Part shown: positions 36,694-49,308 of the stretch, piece by piece
Position numbering within the stretch: the first letter of the stretch is position 1
How the letters are laid out: the number at the start of each line of letters is the position of its first letter
NCBI GenBank assembly: GCA_964034945.1
Contig: OZ035962.1
Span: 102,498,784 to 102,562,783, forward strand
Length of the DNA stretch: 64,000 nt
Direction: 5' to 3'
From: Chrysopilus asiliformis
Taxonomy: Eukaryota; Arthropoda; Insecta; Diptera; Rhagionidae
Program-made: the position numbers and the translations under genes
The notes under the pieces: model-generated
Told to the model about the DNA's origin: nothing
Databases searched by the model: none
What the model saw: only the letters and a program-made list of their open reading frames with translations

Positions 36694-37476
36694 AAATTTT
36701 CAACTATTGTTGAACCGTTAATTCAATTGAATATATTTCAAATTGATGTTTGTGTTAAAAAACATCCAATCAAATTTAGTTTTTAAGAAATTGGCAGCGC
36801 AGAGTGGGTCAAATCAGGAAAAATTCGTAAAATGATTGAGAGAGACTATCAATTTTCCCTTTGGCATTAATACAATTAGAGACCTCCAGACGGAAAAACA
36901 AATTTTCCAAGTATTCCAATGTTTATCGCTCGAATACTAATTAGCCCAAAGAAAAACTTTCCCTGCTAAATAACTTCTCGCCCACTTCATTTCTTCCATT
37001 TGTACACGTATTTCAGTCATATATGAAAGCGTTTTACTATTTTGTCGATATTATAAATAGTAGACAAGCAAAAAAAGAAGGACATGACGAAATGAAGATG
37101 TTCTATTGGCAGTAGTGTTCGTTAAAGCATAATAAATTGTGAGAAAATGTTCACGTTTAGGGAAAAACGTTGAAAGGGTAAGCGTTGAAAAATATTGATG
37201 TAGTTGACTGGAAGTTATTTGGATGTTTTGGAGTTTCATTGAAAATGTTTTTCCCACATCAGTACTTAAACTATCAAAGTTTCTCCTTTAGTTACAAAGC
37301 TAATAAAAATATATGAAAAGTAACACAATGATGTTGTCACAGAGAATTTCTTTATCAATATGTAATTAGTTAAGATTGATACAAGTCCTTAATCATCCCC
37401 TGCCGATATTTCCATCAATATTTCAGGCATTTATCAAATTTGATGTTGACAAAGGATGGTTCTGTTTGCAAAATAT
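36694..37476. other. No gene recognised
   Basis: AT-rich flank of the mariner relic. A 68-codon minus frame shows no motif. Confidence 0.4.
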
Positions 37477-37588
37477 CAGGTGTTCCAATTGCTTGGACCG
37501 ATGTTAAATGTGATTGAGGCTTAAACGTCTAATGATTTTTGACATCTGTTTTAATGTTTGACAAGTTCAGTCTTCGGCTATTTCAACC

Positions 37589-37705
37589 ATGGAAAGATTA
37601 GGAATCGAACAACGTGTTAAAGCCTATTACGAAAATGGGTGTTCAAATAAGAATGCATTTCGCACACTTCGTGTCAGCATAATCGACCAACCGAGAGTGC
37701 AATGA
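37589..37705 (+). pseudogene. Mariner-type transposase, N-terminal fragment
   Basis: A 38-codon frame starting MERLGIEQRVKAYYENGCSN, matching the start of the DNA-binding helix-turn-helix region of mariner-family transposases. It ends at an early stop. In the next frame the sequence HNRPTESAM continues the expected order, so a frameshift or small deletion separates them. Confidence 0.7.
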
Positions 37706-37723
37706 TAAACAACTTTTTATGGC

Positions 37724-38100
37724 CTGAATTGGATGTGATGGATGTATCATGTGTGGTTTCAACAGGACGACGCCACATGCCACACAGCCAATGCAACATT
37801 GGGTTTATTCAATCAGAAGTTCCCAGGTCACATCAACTCTCGAAACAGCGAAGTCAATTGGCCACCAAAATCTGGCGATTTGTTGCCTTTGGATTTTTCC
37901 TTTGGTGTTATCTCAAAAGTAAGGTCTATGCCAACAAGCCAAAAACAAATCAACAGCTGAAAGATGAGTTAATAAGACATATTCCTGAAATCGAGGAGCA
38001 ATTATCCAGAGATATTATCAAAAAATTTGACCATCGAGTTGAGTTGTGCCGCCAAAGCCTCGGCGAACATTTGAACACAGATATTATCTTTCACACATAA
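37724..38100 (+). pseudogene. Mariner-type transposase, C-terminal fragment (frameshifted)
   Basis: One frame to about 37900 has the second catalytic region (WFQQDDATCHTAN) and the third acidic site (WPPKSGDLLPLDF). A shift near 37900 moves the rest (FLWCYLKSKVYANKP ... IIKKFDHRVELC ... FHT) to another frame, ending at the stop 38098-38100. The first catalytic Asp region is deleted. The D...D spacing and 'PLDF(F)LW' are family hallmarks of mariner-like enzymes, as opposed to Tc1 with DD34E. Confidence 0.78.
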
Positions 38101-38191
38101 TTCGCATGTGCTAAATGACATGATTCAAATTCTAACAAATAAGATTGTCTTAGTTTCTGTTAACATTGGTCCAAGCCATTGGAACACCCTG

Positions 38192-39149
38192 TATCCCATC
38201 AACTCATACTGGTAATGAATTCAATTGGTTCGATATTGACACAAAATAAAATATAGCGGTTCAATCCTTTTGGAAGGATATCAATTCTCTTGGTTTAATT
38301 GTATTTGATTAATTAATCTATTGCAATAAAATGTTACATTACCTTTGCAATTACGGTTATTGTTCGCAGTAACAATGATAGGTAATTTGAAAATTCCTAA
38401 TAAATGAATATCCGAATAGCTAGGAATAGGAATTTTGGCAATTTTCCAATCATTTTTGAGGGTTACGGTATTATGAGATTGGTGCTTGGTATTATGGTTC
38501 CTCAAGTTAATATTTTAGTGGAAATTTTCTCTTTATGCGCATAAATTGCTTAAGTAACTGGAAAAATTACCATCAATCAGCCTCGTAGCGGAAATTTGTA
38601 ATTTTCTATTATAGAGTAGAACGAAAAACATTACAAAACATTAAACATAATGCGTATGATTTAATCACTTGAAAAGATTATTCAGTTTATTTTCATTCGA
38701 CTATGTATAATAAAAGATGTACAAAAAATTTTCTCGTGCAACTCGAAAGGGGGAAAAAATTTGAAAGCTCATTACAACCGGCTACCGTTATTGTGGTCCG
38801 GGACTCCAGGAGGTCTGTGTCGACAGTAGTGATATTTTTTAGTATGTCAATACTGGGGAGAGGTGGTCTGCGGCCATCTGAAGGAGGTATTAAATCCCAA
38901 ACAAATAAATCATGAAAGCATAGATGGACGGAAGATAGATGGTTTGAAGTAGCGACAATCAGGGTGACGTATTTTATAGACATTCCGTTATAACACCACA
39001 TGTCCTTGTAAAATCTTTATTTACCTATCATAAAAAATATTTTGTGACCTACTCAAAAATACCGACTCTAAGTATATTTATTATAAGGTGACGCAATATA
39101 GACCTATTTATAATATGGACCACTCCCTAATGTGGACCACCACGATTTT
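38192..39149. other. No gene recognised
   Basis: AT-rich. A 102-codon minus frame (38693-39001) overlaps a plus frame of similar composition, and neither shows a motif. Confidence 0.4.
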
Positions 39150-39560
39150 TCAGCTCCTACAAAACGGTACTTTTTGAAATTGGGTGAGCTAGTATCTTAT
39201 ATGAGTACATTACCATGTAAATTCATCCATTTCCGATATCCCCTAAGTGAACTGTCGCTGTTTATATGCACACCTTTTTTTCGACCTTCATCAAAAAACT
39301 AGCAGTGTAAAAAATTCAAGTTCGAGGGCTCATACGTAGTCCTTAATTAAGATCGATGTTAATTTTTGCTATTTTCTTGCAAAAATCAAAAGTACAAAAA
39401 TCGCAAAAAAACAATCAACCGCCTTGAAATTTCCTATATGAGCATGATCTACTATTTGACAAATTTGGTTGATTTTCAAATTAAGCAACATTCGGTAAAA
39501 CATAAATCGGAATAGGCCAAGATGGCGGCTTTTTCAATTTTTGTGACGTGAAACATCATT
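39150..39560 (+). repeat. RE-like repeat (degenerate)
   Basis: Contains 'gagctagtatcttatatgag' type sequence, 'ccttgaaatttcctatatga' and 'gccaagatggcggctttttc', in RE order, but is more diverged than 29.74 and 41.81 kb. Confidence 0.4.
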
Positions 39561-39749
39561 ATTATTAAAACATTTACTAGAATTTGGACACGGCTAACGG
39601 TGCGAGTAGATCAAAACCTAGGAGATCAAAATTTAGTTGATTATAAATTATATAGTCTAGAGTAAGGCGGTTCGTGCTTTTCTTTAAAGTTTTTTCACTC
39701 CGGAAAATGGTTTTTAAAAATTAACAAAAAGACAGTAAATTCCAGCCTT

Positions 39750-40108
39750 CGAATTTGGATTCACTTTACCCCCTTCCGTCGCTCCCCCCACCACTCTGTA
39801 TATTTTTAAATGGAGAAATGTTAGGGATAGACACCCAGGAACATCTATGCCGAATTTCAGGCCAATCGGTTCGGTAGTTTTTCCGCGAAAGAGTAACATA
39901 AAGGAAAGACTAAGCTTCGGATTTATTTGACTCCCTCCCCTTACTCCCTACACTACCGGAGCTACTTTCCAATAGGCATATGTTATAACCAGGCCTATAG
40001 CGAACATCCGTGCCAAAGTTCACGTCAATCGGTTTAGCAGTTTTCACGTGAAAGAGGAACAGACAGACAGATAAGATAGACACAAACTCATTTTTATATA
40101 TTAGTATG
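39750..40108 (+). repeat. RB3, 5'-truncated RB copy
   Basis: 'aggccaatcggttcggtagt', 'ccgcgaaagagtaacata', a C-rich block, 'cacgtcaatcggtttagcag', 'gtgaaagaggaacagacag' and the family end 'tttatatattagtatga'. The start 'actagcttgcat' is missing. Confidence 0.72.
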
Positions 40109-40975
40109 AATTTCGAAAATGGGTTTCTAGGCCTAGTGTTGGTGTGTTAAAGAAAACTTTAAATATTTTTTTCTTTTGAGGAAATCCAACCAATGTCATA
40201 TTTTTTTTTATTACATAAGTTTGGAAATTTTTGATCCATAATAGGAGCATTTTTTGAGTATTTTAATTTTTTTTTCGTATTTTTAATACCATTCCTCCGT
40301 TTTTGATTTCCAACGAACCAAAATTATAAATTACTTGCGAACTTTCCGCGCCCCCTCTCATTGGTTTTATTCAAAAAGACCCATCTGCATTCAGGTTTTT
40401 TGACGTTTGAAAACCATATTCGGAGACCATATCTCTATATTTCTACCATTCCTTAGTATTCCAGTGCTAGGTAGTGACAAAGAAAATTCGATTTTTTCCT
40501 CAGGCTTTATGATAATCGTTTCCCAACATCGTTAAACTTTTCAAGGATTAATTGGCAAAACGCCAACAAATATCGTGTCTTTACGATGTGGTTTTTACAC
40601 ATGTCTTTTCTCATCTACAAACTCGTAAGGTATTTTATTTGTAATTTATAATCTCTTGTTTTTAACTGGGACGAAGTCGCAAATTTCCACATTTTTTTAC
40701 AGTAAACATATTTGTGCTAAAGTCATATTGTATGCTTAAGAAATGATTTTGTTTTGGGACTAAAAAATTGTTTTAAATAACTCAATTCAGCTTTTAGACG
40801 ATTTAAGGAGAAAAATGACTTTTTTACATAGCAAAACATTTTAATCTTTTGAAACAAAAGGGAAAAAAGTATTAAGGGATTTTCCGAGAGAGAATACTAT
40901 TCAGAAAATAAGCATTGTGTTATGTAATGACCACTTTTAGTCAATGAAGCCTCAGTGATATCCCCGTCAAAGAAT
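40109..40975. other. No gene recognised
   Basis: AT-rich, no features. Confidence 0.4.
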
Positions 40976-41329
40976 ACACTCAGAAAAATGGAGTAAGAGT
41001 CAGAAAAATGTAGGAAAAGTTAGAAAAATGGAGTAAAAGTCAGAAAAATTGAGTAAAAGTCGCCAAGTTTCGTATGGAATAATTTGTTTCTTGCAGGAAA
41101 ATTTAGCCTATGATAAGCGCGCGTTCACCTCCGTTACGAAAAGCAAGAATGTGTTAACCGGTGCCGGAAGAAATTCAAAATTTAAACCAGCTGCAAGTAA
41201 AGTGGGGCATAAGGAGATGCACGGGTTGACCTGAGATAGGTATTTTGATTTTTGATAGGTATTTTGATCAGGCCAGAGTTGACTTGTCAAAAACTTAACT
41301 TAAATCAGCTTTATTATTGTTCTGAGTGT
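40976..41329. mobile_element. MITE, TIR acactcagaa, with internal 18-20-bp repeats
   Basis: acactcagaaaaatggag at the left, ttctgagtgt at the right. Near the left end 'gtcagaaaaatggagtaaaa' is repeated about four times with small changes (40978-41062). The interior is less AT-rich than its surroundings and holds 60-codon frames on both strands that I do not consider genes. Confidence 0.6.
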
Positions 41330-41809
41330 ATCTCGGAGAGTTAGCATTGTATATTATTTATAAATTTGAAAGAAGTACGTAAATATACAGCTGTTCACCA
41401 TTAAATGCATTTCATCATGCTCTCAAACCCCGCCTTATAGCAATTTGTATTTTATTGTACGGTTACACATTTCGTTATGTAACGAAATTCAAAGTTTGTT
41501 TCTTAAATAATTTAAGACTTAAATAATTTAAAGTGGATTTAACTCGCTAAGATTTTTGGTGAAAACGGTGTTAAATAATTTAAACTGAACATTAGTTGTT
41601 AAGTTTCGTTGGTGCAAACGGCAGTAAATTGATTTATTTTGTCTAATTTATTCATAATGCTGAATTTCTTTATTTTGCCCTCTCATAGTTTTTAAATTTT
41701 GCACCTGATTTTGATAAAATCTTCTAACTTGTACCAAAATTATTTAGATGTCAATTATGAGCTACCATCCAAAGAATCACTTTACTTGCTATGCCATACC
41801 CTTGGTATG
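41330..41809. other. No gene recognised
   Basis: AT-rich, with two short direct repeats of 'cttaaataatttaa' type at about 41500-41530. Confidence 0.4.
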
Positions 41810-41990
41810 ATATGCCCCCCCCCCTCCCCCCCACAGTCACGAAGGGCTAAATTTCTCAAAAACTACTTGAGCTACAGTAATGAAACTTCGCACGCATGTT
41901 TGGTAATTCAATGGGTCAATCCGGTTCACTTTTGGTGCAATTCTATTGACCAGAAGTGCCCAAAATGGCGGCCTTTTAACCCTTCCTTAA
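41810..41990 (+). repeat. RE2 with C-rich start
   Basis: C-runs at 41815-41832, then 'ctcaaaaactacttgagcta', 'gtaatgaaacttcgcacgca', 'tcacttttggtgcaattct', 'cagaagtgcccaaaatggcg'. The same order as RE1. Confidence 0.6.
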
Positions 41991-43744
41991 ATGCACCACG
42001 GTAACGAAGGGTTACGGGTACCATCAGTCGAGGATAACGGGATATTGAAAAACAACCCAGAATAAATCCACATATGTAAAATTTGGTAATAGAGTAACTC
42101 GAATTTTTGGGCTAATAGTAAAAAAAAAATTGTTTGAACCCCCAAGAAATGTAAACCACAGCTAATTATTATTTGGACTTTTTTTTAGAGGACCGAAAAC
42201 TTGGCGATCGTTTTAGGGCCCACAAAAATTTCATGGATTCGAATCATGAAGTTATAAAAAATAATTCACCAAAACATCTATCCTTTCTTTTACATACATA
42301 CAAAATCCCAATAGAAAGCTTTTATTTCAAATGACTTTAAACATTGCCAATATGAAGAAATCGGTTAAAAGGAGTTTTCACAGTATTACTTGCAAGAAGG
42401 GAAATGGCTTTATTATATCAAAATGATTAAATCTACTGCAATCAGTGCTTCATCTGTTTAAAAGTTAATAAGAAAAACAATGTTGTCGGAATCAAAGTCC
42501 TTATGAATGATATCACCGATCATTCATCACATTCTTGTTATTATTATTATAAATCGTGTATTCCTTTTAAAGATCACAAACTTCTTAATAAAATTTCGTG
42601 CCAAAGCATTATCAGCCTTACACCAAGTGTCATATGTTAAATTGATTAATGAGTTTCCACATGTGAATCTATACTCCATAATATATTCCCTTGAAAAGCC
42701 CTTGTAATGCCAGAGAAAACAAAAAAAAATCGAAGAAAGAAAATGCTTTACTACCAAAAAACAAATGGAAAAAACATCCAAATTTTCCTAATGGTGATGT
42801 AGCCCCCACACACAAAATTATGTATTTTTATGAGGAAATCTCGCTCATTTGTTTTTCTCTCGCCTTATTATTACCACTTTATCCTTGTATAAAACAATAA
42901 TGTAAAGTCAAAAATCCAGGAAATATTTTTTGCACTTTTGCGGTTAAAATATGATGAAAACAATTGCTTCACTGCAAGACATTTCAATAAATTTCAATAT
43001 TGTGAGATAAACAACGATATGAGCATTACCAAAATAGGTTAAATGTGTGGCTTACATGGCAAGAATACCGAATTCTATGCGGTTTTCCTGGAAATCTTTC
43101 AAAAATCACCGTGAATTTTTTCTCGAGCGAAGGATATTTGCGGCATATTCATGTTGGCTTTCAAGAAAGTATAGAAAAAAAATATTCCGCTTGCTGCAAA
43201 GTCATGGAAAATACTGTATAAGCCGGTAAATGGTTTGAATCCGGTAGCTATAAGAAAATTTGTCAATATATTGTAGAATTTTGCTCTTAATCTTAAAAGC
43301 TTTGTGACAATCCTATTGGAAGAGATAAAGTGCATTAAGAGAGCTTTTTTTGTGTGAATTTTGTATCCTTTTTTTAACTACATCTGAAATGGTTTTTCTG
43401 AACATCGCGCATGATATTCACTTAGCGGAGAAAATCAAAAGCTTTTAACTCGACAAAAAAGTTTTTTTTTAAAATAAAAAGGGTGGTTTAGTTTAATGAG
43501 AAAATCCCAAATAGTTTAATTTCGGATCTTTTTTCCTCGGAGTTTTAAAATGAGATAAGTTCATTAAAAAAGAAAATATGACATATATATCAAAAGCTAG
43601 ATGAAAAAATATGAATTTCGACTTGAGAAAATGAGATTGTGAGAATAGAAATAATGACAAAAAAAATCCTTGAAACCAGTATAAATAAAATGTCTGGAAT
43701 AATAAAAGTATTGCGTACTACTGGTAATCTTTTTCTTGTAAACT
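41991..43744. other. No gene recognised
   Basis: AT-rich. A 'ggtttgaatcc' string near 43231 resembles a tRNA T-loop but no tRNA fold surrounds it. Confidence 0.4.
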
Positions 43745-44050
43745 CGAGATTAGGCCTGGTGATAAGATCCGGGTATTCGGATTTGAAACTTTTCATGAAC
43801 CGGTTCTGCGAAAACGACTATCCGGTTCCGAGTCCTTCAACCGCGAAGTCTTATAAGGAGATAAATGGTTTTCTGCTCAACTTGATGGTAAAAAATCAAG
43901 GAAGCAAGAGTTATTTTTGGTATTTGACTTTTCTTAGACTCGGAACCGCTTCTTAGACTCAGAACCGGATTGTAATCGGAACCAGCTACTCGGTTCTTGG
44001 ACTCGGAGCCGAGTACCCGGTTTTTAACAAATTGAGTACTCGGCTCCGGA
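43745..44050. repeat. Region of degenerate 'cggaaccg' repeats
   Basis: Many diverged copies of 'gactcggaaccg' and 'ctcggttc' on both strands, in two clusters (43770-43850, 43930-44050). The ends are not resolved. Confidence 0.45.
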
Positions 44051-44253
44051 AAATCACGGTTTTCAACAGCCAAGTATTGTATGATGTAGTTTTCGTATTA
44101 CGTAGTGTTTTATTCAAGCTAGACACACATTTTCGAGCTCAAAATTTTGAATACACAGGTTTAAATTTTTCTAAAATTTATAAAGGGAATATTTGCCAAC
44201 TTTTCCCAAAAAATCACTTTTCCAAAAAAAAAGGGTAAGTAATCTTATCTTAA

Positions 44254-44483
44254 CACGTTCGTGACAGTTGCTTTTTCAACTTTTTTTTTTACATTTGGAC
44301 ATCGTGTACCACGGGTGGACTGGTGGGTGGGTGGGTGTGTGGATTTCGACTTCGCACTGATATACTTCTTGATAATTTAGAAATAAAAATTTACGTCTCC
44401 AAAAAAACTACCGCACTATTTACTCGCGCGGTTTTAAAAAAACTGTACATGTACCACTAGTGGTACACGATGTCACGAACGTG
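44254..44483. mobile_element. 230-bp piggyBac-type MITE, TTAA TSD
   Basis: cacgttcgtgaca at both ends in inverted form, then 'tcgtgtaccac' as a subterminal inverted repeat, flanked by TTAA at 44250-44253 and 44484-44487. A TTAA target and a CAC start are usual for piggyBac derivatives. A G-rich run (44313-44342, ggtgggtgggtggg) lies inside, and a palindrome ccactagtgg lies at 44454-44463. Confidence 0.85.
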
Positions 44484-44803
44484 TTAAAATGCAATAAAAT
44501 GATCTAAACATTTTGAAAAACAACACATTTTCTATTAAATGTTACACTGAACGCAAATTGAAAAAAAAGTATAACTTTATGTAATTTAAACAAAAGAAAA
44601 TTAATTTTCTGCTTAAAGGGTCATCAAATTTCTTAAAGTTAATCGAAAGAAAATGATTGACATTAGCATCAATTTTTTTCAAGCTGTATATATATAAAGA
44701 TTTATGATTTAACCTTCATTTAAATAAGTCAAAATTATTTGCACACAATTTAATCGAATATTTCATTATCCAGATGGTATTAAATTCCCTTCAATAATAA
44801 AGG

Positions 44804-45100
44804 ATGCCACGAATTTTCAAGAAGAGCGGAATACTTGAAAACGCCAACTGTAAACGGAAAAGTATTATAGAAATATACACTAGCGAAGAATTCCAAATAA
44901 ATCACTTCCAATCACGTGCAATTTGTTCAGAATTTTCCGAAGAAAGAGAGAAAAAGAATAAGAAACTCGTTTACGATGAAATCAATAGGAAACTCCTTAG
45001 CATAAGGGCGGAGATCCAGTTCCTGGAAATGAACGTTTCGCGTGAACCAAATCAGAATTCAATTAGTTGTGCTCGTTTTAATGTTTTTCCTGACAACTAA
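44804..45100 (+). CDS. Hypothetical small protein, 98 residues
   Basis: Open from ATG at 44804 to TAA at 45098-45100. The product is hydrophilic, starts MPRIFKKSGILEN and has a charged stretch around residues 46-76 (EEREKKNKKLVYDEINRKLL) that could form a helix or coiled coil. The base composition is richer in G+C than the flanks. No family is recognised, and no promoter or poly(A) signal is clear. An open frame this long can arise by chance here, so this is a candidate only. Confidence 0.3.
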   Translation: MPRIFKKSGILENANCKRKSIIEIYTSEEFQINHFQSRAICSEFSEEREKKNKKLVYDEINRKLLSIRAEIQFLEMNVSREPNQNSISCARFNVFPDN

Positions 45101-45885
45101 ATTTATTCCTTAATCGACTCTATACCAAAAATGCCTCAAGCTTTGAAGATTTCAGTCAACGAAGATTAGTGAAGCTATTTGAAAAATCGCTATTTTTCAA
45201 GGACAAACGGTGACATTCAAAAGTATTGACAAAACTGACAAAAAAAATTAATTGGTGATTGTGTTATATCATTGGTAACAGAAAGATCAGGAGAACTAGA
45301 CGCACGATGGCTTGTAATTATTTAATTTCTCTTGGACCAACTTACTTTTTTTCTTGAACCATCTTGAATATTTCATTAACTACTTTTCAATATGAAGGAA
45401 TGCCCAAAATTCCGTTCTTTCGCTTCTAAAAATATTCAACTAAGAGCCAACAATTTTTTTGTTCCGCTTTTATTGAAACGAGGGGTATTTCGCAGCCCCT
45501 TAATAAGTGAGATGTCAATTTTTGGCCACTCATTGAAGCAATCCTCAGAGCTGGTACAATACCAATGCGATACTTTGCCAATTCCACCCATCAATTTCAT
45601 AATTCATGCTATTCAGTTTGGCTTAATCATTTAATATCCAAAGTACCTGTTGTGGAGAAGTGCTATCAATGACGATAATGATGATGGCATGGTGACTATG
45701 ATTATTATATGCTTTATCGGAAGTAATCGATGGTTGTCATTATGCGATAATAACAGATTTTTGACTACTAGAGTATTAATGATCATCTTAAAGTGGTGAC
45801 AATTTTTTTTGTTAATGTGGTTTGACAGATACGTAATATCTTTTTATGAATATCACCATACTAATCATCATACTAATATCATATC
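45101..45885. other. No clear gene
   Basis: An 80-codon plus frame at 45392-45634 has mixed composition but no motif. The rest is AT-rich. Confidence 0.4.
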
Positions 45886-46211
45886 ATATCATACTAATGT
45901 ATAAAAATGAGTTGGTGTCATCTGTCTGTCTGTTCCTCTTTAACGCAAAAACGGCTGAACCGATTGACTTGAAATTTGGCATGAGTGTCTATGGTAGTTC
46001 TCGTTCCAAAATAGGCATACGGAAAAGTAGCGCGAGGGGTGGGGGGAGTAAGGGGAGGGGGTAAAGTGATCTCGAAATTTAGCTCTTCCTCTATGTTACC
46101 CTTTAGCGGGGAAACTACCGAGCAGATTGGCCTAAAGTTTAGCTCTAACATAGACCATAAAGAAAAATTGAAAAAACTTAACCCGACAACGACGGGTATG
46201 CAAGCTAGTAT
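45886..46211 (-). repeat. RB4, full-length minus copy
   Basis: The plus strand begins atcatactaatgtataaaa and ends gggtatgcaagctagta, the complement of the RB ends. The reverse strand carries both 'caatcggttca'-type blocks and a short gacagacagat run. A 151-codon minus frame across it is a by-product. Confidence 0.8.
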
Positions 46212-46568
46212 AGATATAAAAAAAGAATACCGTCTCAAGTAAGCAGAAATTGCTACAAAATATATGGAGTCACAATTTGGTTGCTGTAACGTCACAGCAA
46301 CGTTGCTGAAACGGTTAGGCAAGCGTTTTTGCCCTGGTTTTATGTGACTATAGTTGGAAAGTAACGCTTGCACAACCGTTTTCGCAAAACCCTTTTGGTA
46401 GGGGGAGGTCAGAGCAAGTGCGACGCTAATTTAAACTTCTATTCCAAGTGTACATCAGAGAATGCTGTAAGTATGATTTCCTTAGTTCAAAGTTGACTGT
46501 GTATACTTCGATACCTCTATTTGTAAGTGAGTTATAAAAGAACACGATAAATATAACAACAACTATCC
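46212..46568. other. No gene recognised
   Basis: 'tcacaatttggttgctgtaac' and 'aacggttaggcaagcg' fragments suggest a further repeat, with ends not found. Confidence 0.35.
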
Positions 46569-46730
46569 GACTGGTCACAAAGTTACCGTTTTGCAACCGG
46601 TTTCATTGTGACCTATCTTAAAGTAACCGAATTGAGACGGTTTTTTTGTGACTGGTTCCAAATTTACCAATTTGAAACCGGTTTCAATGAGACTGGTTAT
46701 AAAACAACCGTCGCATAAAAAGATTTACAA
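46569..46730. repeat. Degenerate 41-bp tandem repeat (about 4 copies)
   Basis: Units begin at 46569, 46610, 46650 and 46691 with 'gactggt' or 'gacctat', then 'aaa-ttacc', 'aaccggttt' and 'tttcattgt'. The period is 40-41. The last unit is partial. Confidence 0.75.
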
Positions 46731-47070
46731 CCGGCACTTTGCGAACAGGGTCATATTGTAACCTGAGTTGCAAATGGTTTCTTGGGGTATGTATATTTGT
46801 TAAAATCCGACCATTTTTATTTTTTTTTCTTATTTCGGGACGCTTTAAGTCGATTGGAATCAAAAATTCAAATCTGGTTTGTTTGTAAACTCAGACGTTC
46901 CCGGACGGAATTTCATCAAACTTCACAGACCGAAAAAACTTTTTTTTTATTACATGTGACTATTTTGAAATTCACCTTCCCCCGTTTTCATACGATGTCT
47001 ACCCATGGTTGTTAATAAACGGCATAATATCAGATTTATGTTACTATTTCTTAAGTTTAGAGAGTTTAAA

Positions 47071-47240
47071 TAGAGTGACCATATGTACCCGATTAGCCGG
47101 AACAGTCCCAGATTTAATTTTTTATAGCGAGTAATTACCATATTTAAGGCTTTTTTTGACCACTAAAATTCTGTTTAAATTATTTCGCCCGTGGCGCATA
47201 ATTTATTAGTTGTTTTGCCTTGGATTTTTCACATTTTCCA
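47071..47240 (+). repeat. RG4, truncated RG copy
   Basis: Begins tagagtgaccatatgtaccc, then 'agccggaacagtcccagatt', and includes 'cgcccgtggcgcataattt'. The order matches RG3 and RG5. Confidence 0.6.
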
Positions 47241-48859
47241 GTAGAAAAAAAATAATTTTTCAATACTCGTATGTCTCTAATTTTTCCCGGTTCGTGAACG
47301 CCTGAGATTGTGAATGTTTTTCTGGAATGAATTAGGTTTACGGACCGAGGTTACACCGCCCCATGCAAATTTCTGATTACAAATCTTTCTTTTTCGACTT
47401 TGTATAAAAAGGAAACAATTTCAACACAGCGCACCCCTCGCAAAAACATCTATTTGTTTAAAAAAAACGACGTTTCAAAAATTTTTTGCACGCCTCGTAC
47501 CAGATTATTGGATTGGAATAATAATTAATCATAAAGTTACTCTGGATATTACGATTCTCGTTGCAAAAATACTGGAAGGGGTTGTTTTTACGTGCGGTGC
47601 GTCCTGCGGAATCAGAATGAGTTGTCGAATCGGGAATTTTCCCCAATTTTAAACTGAATTTATAAATGATGCTTTGAATAATTTTATTGCTGTGGGTTTT
47701 TGCTAGGGGCGGGTTTCAACAAATGAATTTATTAACTTTCGAACATAGAGGCTTTTTTTTAAATTATTTCATTATTCGTGGGAAGTTGTCCACATTTGAT
47801 CGATAAAATTTAAATGAGACATTCATGGCGTTTTATTTACGTTTTTAATTTCTTCATTTATTATATTACAAGCAACATTTTGTTTTGCAAAATCGTGAAA
47901 AGTTTTGAGATAGGGTGGAAAACATTTTTTAATTAACATTTTCCGAATTAAGTTCTGAATGGATAATTGCACACATATAAATCGAATTAATTAATCCATT
48001 TTTTAACATATTTTTCCATTTAATCAATTACAATCACATAAACTTCTTCACTAGCTAGTAAATTGAAGAATACCTCACATATGTATTTTAATTAAAGGCT
48101 TTTACTTATGTGAATTACCTTATAAGGGGCAATCTACAGATATGGATAAATGCTAAAAGCTATTTAAGTTTCCATCGTTTTTGATAGGCGATTTCCTCTG
48201 TGACGGTGTAAATTCCATTTGGAAATTTTATACCAAAGTTAAGTTGCACAACTCGACACTGAAAAGTGTGTTAAGTTATCAGCTTTTCCTTGTAACAGGA
48301 CTGTCTCCATTTAATCGATTTAATTGGAAATTTGCATTTAAATTTGACAGACAAACACAAAGAGCAAAGTATGAACGTGAAAGAAAAAAATATTTCGTGG
48401 ACAGAATTAAAACAAGTCAGAATACATATTAGAATAATGACATTCTTTAAGATTCTATTTTGGATAAATTTTAAGTATGATAAAGAAGAGATTGGCATGA
48501 AAATTTTAAATGATGTTATTAAAAAGGGCTTAGACTTTGTTGTACAAGTTTATATTTTTCTTGGATATGGCTTACAATATTAAACTGTTTTCCAATTTTT
48601 TTACGCTGATAACATTTAAAATTTTGTGGCGTTTTTAAAAATTTGTTATATGTTTTCATATTTGTTTTGCAAGTTCTTTTACTAATGAAATTCATTATTT
48701 TACAATTCAAATTCACCTAAAAAAATGGATATTATGTTGATGAATTCGGTTTTTTGCGCTTACCCTATTTGTACTTTTTTCGCCCGAAACCGGCTCAACC
48801 AACCGTCCTGAAATATGTCGTGGATATTTTTTGGAGATCTAATTTGAGCTTATGATCAG
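47241..48859. other. No gene recognised
   Basis: AT-rich. Overlapping 75-83-codon frames near 48181-48583 lie on both strands without motifs. Confidence 0.4.
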
Positions 48860-49060
48860 TAAAAAGGTGTATGATTCGTAAATCAAATGTGTACCTTCAG
48901 TTGGTGTTACAGACCAGCAGACCGGGAGGTAGACAAACCGACAGATCGGCAGATCAGCAAAATGCACGGATATCCTCATAATTTTGCCGATTCCGATCAT
49001 TCCGGGCTGATCATAATGTTTCTATCTACCCCCAATCTGAAGTCGGTTTCCATCATGAAT
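48860..49060 (+). repeat. RD5, partial RD copy
   Basis: 'cagaccagcagaccggg' style units, then 'aaaatgcacggatatcctca', 'taattttgccgattcc', 'ggctgatcataatgtttct', corresponding to the 3' part of RD1 and RD2. Confidence 0.55.
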
Positions 49061-49308
49061 ACAATACCTTCCCTATATTGCAGAGCAGGAAAAAGCGCCC
49101 GAGTTTTTCGTGCAAGTGTAACTATTGGATTGTTTTCCTCTAGAAAAAGATCTTGAAAAACTTAAACATGGGTTTAGAGGATTTAAAATTCTTGAAATTA
49201 AGTATTCAGCAAGTCTCGAAAACGGAAAAAGCCGTTTAGGTGCGACTTTTCGCGATCCTACTGTATTTTAATTAGTCAAAAACAATTAAAATATATAAAG
49301 AATCTCTC

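Larger units (their letters stand above)
37477..38191 (+). mobile_element. Deleted mariner-like element, 715 bp
   Basis: Inverted ends: caggtgttccaattgcttgg at the left and, in complement, ccaagccattggaacaccctg at the right, next to TA at 38192-38193. It holds the N-terminal and C-terminal parts of a mariner-type transposase but lacks the middle. The element cannot transpose by itself. Confidence 0.85.

Noticed and set aside
43225..43255. tRNA-like T-loop string
   Set aside because: No D-arm, anticodon arm or pairing acceptor stem around it.
45918..46373. 151-codon minus-strand frame
   Set aside because: Runs through RB4; similar frames occur in RB1 and RB2 because the repeat has few stops. 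No motif.
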